From Bacteroidetes bacterium 4572_114 (lineage in GTDB: Bacteria; Bacteroidota; Bacteroidia; Bacteroidales; 4484-276), in NCBI GenBank assembly GCA_002254335.1, contig NIVA01000199.1, positions 1 to 5,921 of the forward strand: a DNA stretch of 5,921 nt, in the 5' to 3' direction. Numbering within the stretch: position 1 is the stretch's first letter; each line of letters opens with the position of its first letter. Positions 1 through 4,974 of this stretch are shown piece after piece. The translations under genes and the position numbers were made by a program. The notes under the pieces are model-generated. The model was not told the DNA's origin, ran no database searches, and saw only the letters and a program-made list of their open reading frames with translations.

Positions 1-1830
1 GCCCTTTATACAGCGGGCTGTGATGAAGGTGATGGTTTGGATGATTTCATTTTGGTTGATATCCAGAACCTCGGGTCAGGGTGTAGCCCTGGTGGATATG
101 GTGACTTTACCTTTCTAACTACAGATTTGGCTAAAGGTTATATGTATCCGTTGGAAATTATGTCAAATTACCAAAATCAATTTGTTTCGGTGTGGATAGA
201 TTTTAATGATAATCTTGAGTTTGAAGAAGGAGAGCGTCTGCTTACAGATTTTCATTTGCTCACGGCACACATAGCTTACCTAACTGAAATAATGATTCCT
301 GCCGATGCCTCCGGAGGTTCCCATGTTTTGCGTGTCCGGACTAACTGGAATATCTCCAGTGCCGATCCCTGCGCAACGTATGATTACGGCGAAACCGAAG
401 ATTATACTGTAAATATCACCGCCGGTACTTTGCTCGGAAATTTATGGGCCGTGGCAACCGATCAGGTGTCGGGCGATCCTGTTGAAGGTGCTGAAGTACA
501 ATTGCAGGACACCGAATATTTGGGGTTTACAGAAGAGGAAGGCATTTGTTTTATGGATGACATGGTCCCTGGCAGCTATGATATACAGATTTCAAAATTC
601 GGTTTTGAAACAGTGCAAATTGAAGGTTTTTATATTTACGGTACAGGCCTCAATACCCTTGAGGTGGAACTTGTCCCACTGATTTCCGAAACACAAAATA
701 TCCTTATTCCAGAGGGTTGGAGTGGACTGTCGGGTTATTTGATGCTGGATGACCCAGATCTTTTTGTGGCGATGGGAAACATATCAAACCAATTGATTAT
801 CCTTCAAAATTATGAGGGCATGTTCTGGCCCGCGCAACAGGTTTACACCTTGCAAACCTGGGGGCAACATGCCGCATATAAAATCAAGGTTTCCAATGAA
901 GCTTTGTTGGGTTTATCAGGATATATGGAATCAAACCTAACCTGCAGTTTAAATGCCGGATGGACTTTGTTGCCGGTGATCTGTCGCGATAATGTCCCTG
1001 TTCCTGACCTCTTTGGAAGCATGGAAGGAGACCTGGTGATTGTAAAAGATGTTGCCGGAACAGGTATTTACTGGCCTGAGATGAGTATCAATTCTTTGGG
1101 GGTACTTGTTCCAGGTGGCGCATACCAGGTGTTGATGGACAATCCAGGGTCGGTAACTTTTCCAGAAAGTCCGACCAAGGCTGATTTCATTTCTGGGCAA
1201 CCTATTGATATTATACCGGAAAGTTGGAATAGACCAACCACTACCGCCTCATCTCATGTCATCGCTTTCGCAGAAGGCCTTTGGCAGGAGAGCAGTTTTG
1301 AAAAGGGCGACATCCTCGGTGCATTTACCCACGATGGGATTTGTGCAGGCCTTGCAAGGATATCCCAAAACACCTCAATCACAATATTTGCCGATGATCC
1401 TTTATCAGAAATGAAGGATGGCTTCAGCGAAGATGAATTATTTGAGTTCAAGATTTTCAAATCAGAAAATGATGAAATCTTTCCGGTAGGATTTACCTGG
1501 GATATTTCAAAGCCCGATCACGATGGCGTTTTCCATACAAACGGTTTGTCGGTGGCTACTTCCATCAAATCCGGGCCATCAGGAATTCAGTCAGCCTCTG
1601 TTTTTGATGTGTCAATCTTCCCGAACCCTACTGATGGTAAAGTCACGATTTTGGGATTGGTGCCGGGCACAGAAATTATTATCTTCGACAGCCACGGCCG
1701 GAAAATCCTGAATGATAAATCTGTCGCTGAGACCATCCAACTTGATCTGTCGTGGGTACAGGAAGGAATCTATTACATCAGGATCACCAGCAAGGATGGC
1801 ATTCTGATAGAAAAAATCGTTGTTTATTAA
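1..1830 (+). CDS. Secreted multidomain protein with GEVED-like domain and T9SS type A sorting domain (5' partial)
   Basis: The frame is open from base 1 to the TAA at 1828-1830 (609 residues here), so the true start and any signal peptide lie upstream. The first TTG, at 37, falls inside a domain and is not a credible start. Order seen: a GEVED-like domain (about nt 1-420), with SGCSPGGYGDFT, QFVSVWIDFNDN and the closing GETEDYTV; a carboxypeptidase-regulatory-like beta domain (421-681; GNLWAVATDQVSGDPVEGAEV, then PGSYDI); two tandem 65-residue GW/DLF/WP modules (697-891 and 943-1137); a beta-rich segment (about 1200-1560); and a C-terminal sorting domain (about 1597-1827) with FPNPTDGK and the ending GIYYIRI...KIVVY. 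In Bacteroidota such domains direct export through the type IX system, usually to the cell surface or medium. The substrate or role is unknown. An adhesin or a non-catalytic tail of an enzyme whose catalytic part lies upstream are both possible. Domain calls are from motif recognition. Confidence 0.88.
   Translation, partial: ALYTAGCDEGDGLDDFILVDIQNLGSGCSPGGYGDFTFLTTDLAKGYMYPLEIMSNYQNQFVSVWIDFNDNLEFEEGERLLTDFHLLTAHIAYLTEIMIPADASGGSHVLRVRTNWNISSADPCATYDYGETEDYTVNITAGTLLGNLWAVATDQVSGDPVEGAEVQLQDTEYLGFTEEEGICFMDDMVPGSYDIQISKFGFETVQIEGFYIYGTGLNTLEVELVPLISETQNILIPEGWSGLSGYLMLDDPDLFVAMGNISNQLIILQNYEGMFWPAQQVYTLQTWGQHAAYKIKVSNEALLGLSGYMESNLTCSLNAGWTLLPVICRDNVPVPDLFGSMEGDLVIVKDVAGTGIYWPEMSINSLGVLVPGGAYQVLMDNPGSVTFPESPTKADFISGQPIDIIPESWNRPTTTASSHVIAFAEGLWQESSFEKGDILGAFTHDGICAGLARISQNTSITIFADDPLSEMKDGFSEDELFEFKIFKSENDEIFPVGFTWDISKPDHDGVFHTNGLSVATSIKSGPSGIQSASVFDVSIFPNPTDGKVTILGLVPGTEIIIFDSHGRKILNDKSVAETIQLDLSWVQEGIYYIRITSKDGILIEKIVVY
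697..1137 (+). repeat. Two tandem 65-residue modules inside the T9SS protein
   Basis: Copy A (697-891) and copy B (943-1137) have equal length and align with only small shifts. Both carry GW near residue 7, then DLF near residue 23, WP at residues 44-45, L at 52 and AY at 60-61. DNA identity is low, so this is an old protein-level duplication and not a recent DNA repeat. The pattern (LxxGW, then VxWP, then GxAY) is one I recall from many Bacteroidota surface proteins, but I cannot name a Pfam family for it with confidence. Confidence 0.7.
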
Positions 1831-1841
1831 TCCATGGGGCC

Positions 1842-1956
1842 AGTCAGGGTTTGACTTCGGAGTCAAGCCCTGACTTTGCCATTGATCCAGGGTCAAGCCC
1901 TGACTTATCCCGATGAAAAGACCTTCCAGTTTTGTCGAAAAAGTCAGGGTTTGACT
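1842..1956. repeat. Four-copy 15-bp inverted element (REP-like hairpin cluster)
   Basis: The unit AGTCAGGGTTTGACT occurs at 1842-1856 and again, identical, at 1942-1956. Its near reverse complement occurs at 1861-1875 (AGTCAAGCCCTGACT) and 1891-1905 (GGTCAAGCCCTGACT). Copies 1 and 2 face each other across a TCGG loop (1857-1860) and form a 15-bp stem with a single G-T pair. Copies 3 and 4 could pair across 36 bases, and copy 3 also has an internal CAGGG/CCCTG stem. The cluster starts 11 bases after the stop codon of the secreted protein, so the hairpin could protect the 3' end or help end transcription. No T-run follows it, so it is not a canonical intrinsic terminator. Repeated small palindromes in an intergenic gap resemble REP elements; copy number elsewhere in the genome is unknown. 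Confidence 0.75.
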
Positions 1957-1981
1957 TTCCAAAAAACTTCAAAATCCACCA

Positions 1982-2011
1982 TTTCTAATTCCTTCAGCCT
2001 GCCTATATTTG
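1982..2011 (+). promoter_or_regulatory. Bacteroidota-type promoter for the MBL gene
   Basis: TATATTTG at 2004-2011 is an exact match to the Bacteroidota -7 consensus TAnnTTTG. A TTTC at 1982-1985, 18 bases upstream, is a weak candidate for the -33 TTTG element. Transcription would begin around 2018, leaving a leader of about 13 bases (AAAATCATCAACA) before the ATG at 2031. That leader has no Shine-Dalgarno sequence, which is usual in this phylum. Confidence 0.5.
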
Positions 2012-2017
2012 CAAATC

Positions 2018-2216
2018 AAAATCATCAACAATGAAACTCTATCCAATAAATACCGGCAACTTCAAACTTGATGGCGGCGCAATGTTTGGCGTGGTGCCCA
2101 AATTATTGTGGGAACGAAAATCATCAACAATGAAACTCTATCCAATAAATACCGGCAACTTCAAACTTGATGGCGGCGCAATGTTTGGCGTGGTGCCCAA
2201 ATTATTGTGGGAACGA
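2018..2216 (+). repeat. Perfect 99-bp tandem duplication at the head of the MBL gene
   Basis: Bases 2018-2116 are repeated without a mismatch as 2117-2215. The match runs one base further at the junction (A at 2117 and 2216). Each copy contains the short leader AAAATCATCAACA, an ATG (2031 and 2130) and 29 codons ending in LLWER. Since 99 is divisible by three, the copies stay in frame, and the first ATG reads through both. The left edge falls next to the predicted transcription start, so the -7 box is not duplicated. The absence of any difference means the duplication is very recent or is an assembly artefact. Confidence 0.95.
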
Positions 2217-2907
2217 CGGAAACCGAAAAATCCTTATCGATACGGGGATTGGCAACAAACAGGATGAAAATTTTTTCAGGCACTTTCATTTGCATGGAGA
2301 TTATTCCCTGAAAAAATCATTAAAAAATATGGGGTTTGGTTTTGGGGATATCACCGATGTTGTGCACACCCACCTGCATTTCGACCACTGCGGTGGCAGC
2401 GTTAGATGGAACAAAGATAAAACCGGTTATGAGCTTACCTTTCCCAATGCCACATATTGGGCAGGCCGCCGTCAATACCAATGGGCAATCAATCCCAACG
2501 CCCGCGAAAAACCATCCTACCTTAAAGAGAATATCCTGCCAATGGCCGAAAGTGGAAAGTTGCAACTGATAGATGAAGAGGTGGAACTGTTTCCGGGTTT
2601 TAATATCAAAATATTTAATGGCCACACCCGCGGGCAAATTATCCCACATATCAACTATCACGGCAGGACAATTGTTTTTATGGGCGACTTATTGCCATCG
2701 GCGGCACATATCCCGCTACCTTACATTATGGCCTACGATATCGATCCGTTGCTTACCCTGAAGGAGAAAATATGGTTTTACCAAAAAGCCATCAAAAATA
2801 ATTACATCCTCTTTTTCGAGCACGATTTTTATCACGAATGTTGCACCCTGAAAGAGACACCCAAAGGAATAAGGCCAGACAGGTTTTTCGGGTTGGGTGA
2901 TATTTAA
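2031..2907 (+). pseudogene. MBL-fold metallo-hydrolase, disrupted by duplication, deletion and frameshift
   Basis: The main body (frame of 2170-2907, stop TAA 2905-2907) is a clear metallo-beta-lactamase-fold hydrolase of the YtnP/AHL-lactonase-like branch. It has ILIDTGIGNKQ near 2230, the zinc motif HLHFDH (His 2371, His 2377, Asp 2383, His 2386) followed by CGG, then NGHTRGQIIPH, FMGDLLPS and FFEHD for the remaining metal ligands. The normal N-terminus (MKLYPINTGNFKLDGG... to LLWER) is present twice, from 2031 and 2130, but in a different frame. That frame runs into a stop at 2265-2267 after 78 codons. The frames meet at 2215-2217, where the Arg codon of LLWER overlaps the Asp codon of DGNRKILIDTG. 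Relatives I recall have about 20 residues between these points, so roughly 60 bp, of a length not divisible by three, appears lost. A body-only product from ATG 2170 would lack the first strand and carry junk residues. A sequencing or assembly error is a real alternative. Substrate unknown. Confidence 0.8.
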
Positions 2908-2982
2908 CAATCCATTCCAGGGCTATCCCGCACATCAAAAATCAAAAACCGCTAATCTTCATTCAAATATCAGGAACTCCGC

Positions 2983-3168
2983 CATCCGCCATCCAACATC
3001 GATCACCCGTCACCCGTTACCTGACTTCCCACATCCCATCTCAGCCACCCGACACCCAACATTCCTCACTCACCAAACAACAAACACCAAACAACAAACA
3101 CCGAACACCCAACACCCGTCACCCGACATCAAACATCACACATCGGACATCGGACATCTGACATCTCC
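2983..3168. repeat. Degenerate heptanucleotide array, 26 units of CAYCNNN
   Basis: Reading from 2983 in steps of seven, almost every unit begins CATC or CACC (a few CAAC, TACC, CTTC, TCTC, CATT) and ends in three variable bases. Twelve heptads (2983-3066) are followed by one four-base unit, CACT (3067-3070), and fourteen more heptads (3071-3168) with no other indel. G never occurs in the four-base core and only about 15 times in 186 bases overall, always in the variable triplet. Neighbouring units tend to resemble each other: CATCGGA twice in a row, and the 14-mer CACCAAACAACAAA twice in a row. The array fills most of the 371-base gap between the MBL remnant and the carboxylase. Bases 2908-2982 show nothing recognisable; 3169-3278 hold a C-run, A/T-rich DNA and a possible promoter. 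Function unknown. Confidence 0.85.
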
Positions 3169-3196
3169 CCCCCTCCCATCAAAAAAATCCACCCCA

Positions 3197-3228
3197 TTGT
3201 TTGCCAATTAACAATATCTTTATATTTT
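3197..3228 (+). promoter_or_regulatory. Possible promoter of the carboxylase gene
   Basis: TATATTTT at 3221-3228 matches TAnnTTTG at all but the last base. A TTG at 3197-3199 lies 21 bases upstream, or TTTG at 3200-3203 lies 17 bases upstream, as a -33 candidate. This would give a leader of about 40-45 bases before the TTG start at 3279. The DNA here is very A/T-rich, so chance matches are likely. Confidence 0.3.
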
Positions 3229-3278
3229 TACCATCCATACTTTTTTATCCAATTTACTAATCAAAAAAACCATCTGCT

Positions 3279-4886
3279 TTGTATAGAATAGAATCGAAAA
3301 TAGACCCGGCAAGCCCCGAATTTATCGGGCACAAAAAAGAATATCTGGAGTTGTTAAAGGTTTACCGTCAACGTATTATGCAGGTCAGAAAGGGTGGTTC
3401 GCCCTCATCCGTTGAACGGCACAAAAAGAGGGGCAAGCTCCTTGCACGTGAACGCATCGACCTGCTCATCGATCCCAACACACCTTTCCTTGAACTTTCG
3501 TCACTTGCTGCCTGGGGGTCTTTCGACGGGCAGTTTCCCTCTGCGGGTATCGTTACAGGTATTGGGGTGGTGCATGGCCGCGAGACCATGATAGTGGCCA
3601 ACGATGCCACCGTGAAAGGCGGGACATACGTTGCCGAAACCATCAAGAAACACGTGCGTGCCCAGCAAATAGCCATCGAAAACCATTTGCCCTGCGTTTA
3701 CATGGTCGATTCGGGGGGCATATTTCTACCTGAGCAGGCCAAGGTATTTGCCGACCGTTTCGATTTCGGCAGGTTTTTTTACAACCAATCCAGGCTATCG
3801 GCCTTAGGTGTCCCACAGATTGCAATCGTAATGGGTTCCTGCACTGCAGGTGGCGCGTATGTGCCGGCCATGAGCGACGAAACCATCATCGTTAAAAAGC
3901 AGGGGACTATTTTTATTGGCGGGCCTCCATTGGTGAAAGCTGCAACCGGCGAAGAAGTTAGTGCCGAGGAGTTGGGCGGTGCCGATGTCCACACGGCCAT
4001 TTCGGGCGTGGCCGACCATTTAGCCGAAAACGACCGCCATGCCGTACAGATTTGCAGGAACATTTTCCAGACCCTGAAATATCAGACGAAGCAGGTACTC
4101 AAATTGTCACCAATAGAAGAACCCTATTACGACCCGGAAGAGCTTTACGGCATTGCGCCAATCGACCTCAGGAAACCTGTGGATTCAAAAGAGATCATCG
4201 CAAGGATTGTGGATGGGAGCCGTTTCCAGGAATTTAAAGCACGCTACGCCCCGACTTTGGTCACGGGATTCGCCAATATCATGGGGTTCCCGGTTGGGAT
4301 TATTGCCAACAATGGAGTACTGTTTTCTGAATCATCATTAAAAGGCGCCCACTTTATCGAGCTGTGCGCATTCAGAAAAGTACCGTTGATCTATCTCCAA
4401 AATATCACCGGGTTTATTGTAGGCAAACAATATGAGCGCGGCGGAATTGCAAGGGACGGGGCAAAATTTGTACATGCAACCGCCAATGCCCGGGTGCCCA
4501 AATTCACGGTAGTGTTTGGTGGTTCGTTTGGTGCCGGAAATTATGCCATGGCCGGCCGTGCCTACGATCCAAGATTGCTTCTTATGTGGCCCAATTCCAA
4601 GATTTCGGTCATGGGCGGCGAGCAGGCTTCCGGCGTACTTATCCAGGTAAAGGAAGACCAGCTAAGGGCCAGGGGACAGGAGATGAGCAACGAAGATAGA
4701 GAAGGCCTCAGGGAAAAAATTATGAAAAAATATGAAGAGGAAGGCTCCGCATATTTTTCCACCTCCAGGCTTTGGGACGACGGCATCATCGACCCCGTGG
4801 ATACCCGGAAAGTACTCGCCATGGGAATTGCCGCATCCCTGAATAAAAAATTCGAAGAAACAAAATTTGGTGTTTATAGGATGTAG
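3279..4886 (+). CDS. mccB: Acyl-CoA carboxylase carboxyltransferase subunit, probably methylcrotonyl-CoA carboxylase beta
   Basis: This 535-residue protein is full length for the family. With a biotin-carboxylase/BCCP alpha subunit it would carboxylate 3-methylcrotonyl-CoA to 3-methylglutaconyl-CoA in leucine catabolism, in the cytoplasm. It has both crotonase-fold lobes. The N-lobe has GSCTAGGAYVPAMSDE (from residue 186) and GGPPLVKAATGEEVSAEELGG (from 214). The C-lobe has QNITGF (374-379), GGSFGAGNY (414-422) and SVMGGEQA. The ending WDDGIIDP...FGVYRM closely resembles MCC beta proteins. Propionyl-CoA carboxylase beta differs in these motifs; geranyl-CoA carboxylase is the main alternative. 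The start is TTG at 3279: an in-frame TAA lies at 3258, no ATG comes before residue 34, and MYRIESKIDPASPEF aligns in length with MCC beta N-termini such as LiuB. No Shine-Dalgarno is evident. The alpha subunit is not in this window. Confidence 0.93.
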   Translation: MYRIESKIDPASPEFIGHKKEYLELLKVYRQRIMQVRKGGSPSSVERHKKRGKLLARERIDLLIDPNTPFLELSSLAAWGSFDGQFPSAGIVTGIGVVHGRETMIVANDATVKGGTYVAETIKKHVRAQQIAIENHLPCVYMVDSGGIFLPEQAKVFADRFDFGRFFYNQSRLSALGVPQIAIVMGSCTAGGAYVPAMSDETIIVKKQGTIFIGGPPLVKAATGEEVSAEELGGADVHTAISGVADHLAENDRHAVQICRNIFQTLKYQTKQVLKLSPIEEPYYDPEELYGIAPIDLRKPVDSKEIIARIVDGSRFQEFKARYAPTLVTGFANIMGFPVGIIANNGVLFSESSLKGAHFIELCAFRKVPLIYLQNITGFIVGKQYERGGIARDGAKFVHATANARVPKFTVVFGGSFGAGNYAMAGRAYDPRLLLMWPNSKISVMGGEQASGVLIQVKEDQLRARGQEMSNEDREGLREKIMKKYEEEGSAYFSTSRLWDDGIIDPVDTRKVLAMGIAASLNKKFEETKFGVYRM

Positions 4887-4920
4887 TTACAAGCAAGCTA
4901 TGAGAACTGCACAAAACAAA

Positions 4921-4952
4921 TTTCATAGCAAGGACATAAATAGGTATCTTCG
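4921..4952 (+). promoter_or_regulatory. Possible promoter of the methyltransferase gene
   Basis: TATCTTCG at 4945-4952 matches TAnnTTTG at all but one position. TTTC at 4921-4924, with a 20-base spacer, is a plausible -33 element. The position fits a short leader before the ATG at 4975 and would let the gene be transcribed independently of the carboxylase. The match is weak in A/T-rich DNA. Confidence 0.3.
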
Positions 4953-4962
4953 GTATTTTATA

Positions 4963-4968
4963 AAAGGA
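4963..4968 (+). promoter_or_regulatory. Shine-Dalgarno-like site before the methyltransferase
   Basis: AAAGGA ends six bases before the ATG at 4975, a normal spacing. It supports 4975 as the start and rejects the nearby ATG at 4968, which is followed at once by TAA. The other starts in this window lack such a site, which agrees with a foreign origin for this gene, though one site is thin evidence. Confidence 0.5.
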
Positions 4969-4974
4969 TGTAAA

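Noticed and set aside
1842..1880. Intrinsic terminator at the first hairpin
   Set aside because: The stem is strong but is followed by TTGCCATTG and not a T-run, and the same unit recurs nearby in other arrangements, so a repeat element is the safer call.
1612..1962. Minus-strand frame of 116 codons
   Set aside because: It is antisense to the T9SS sorting domain and runs through the hairpin repeats; the composition is not protein-like and no motif is seen.
2200..2230. Programmed ribosomal frameshift joining the MBL start to its body
   Set aside because: The heptamer-plus-structure signal is absent, and about 20 family residues are missing at the junction, which a frameshift cannot restore.
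2031..2267. The 78-codon frame as a real small two-repeat protein
   Set aside because: Each repeat is the N-terminal strand of the MBL hydrolase, and the tail after LLWER is the hydrolase read in the wrong frame, so it is a by-product of gene disruption.
2983..3168. CRISPR array
   Set aside because: Units are seven bases with no long direct repeat and no spacers of normal length, and no cas genes are present.
2897..3211. Open frame of 104 codons over the heptad array
   Set aside because: The translation is only a His/Pro/Thr-rich echo of the heptad repeat. It overlaps the end of the MBL frame and has no domain. The frame stays open because the DNA has very few T-A-A/T-A-G/T-G-A combinations in this register.
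3368..4063. Several minus-strand frames antisense to the carboxylase
   Set aside because: They are shadows of a well conserved + strand gene and have no recognisable motifs.
4897..4929. Inverted repeat GCTATGA / TCATAGC as a terminator of the carboxylase gene
   Set aside because: The arms are only seven bases and A/T-rich, the loop is 19 bases and no T-run follows. Chance is likely.
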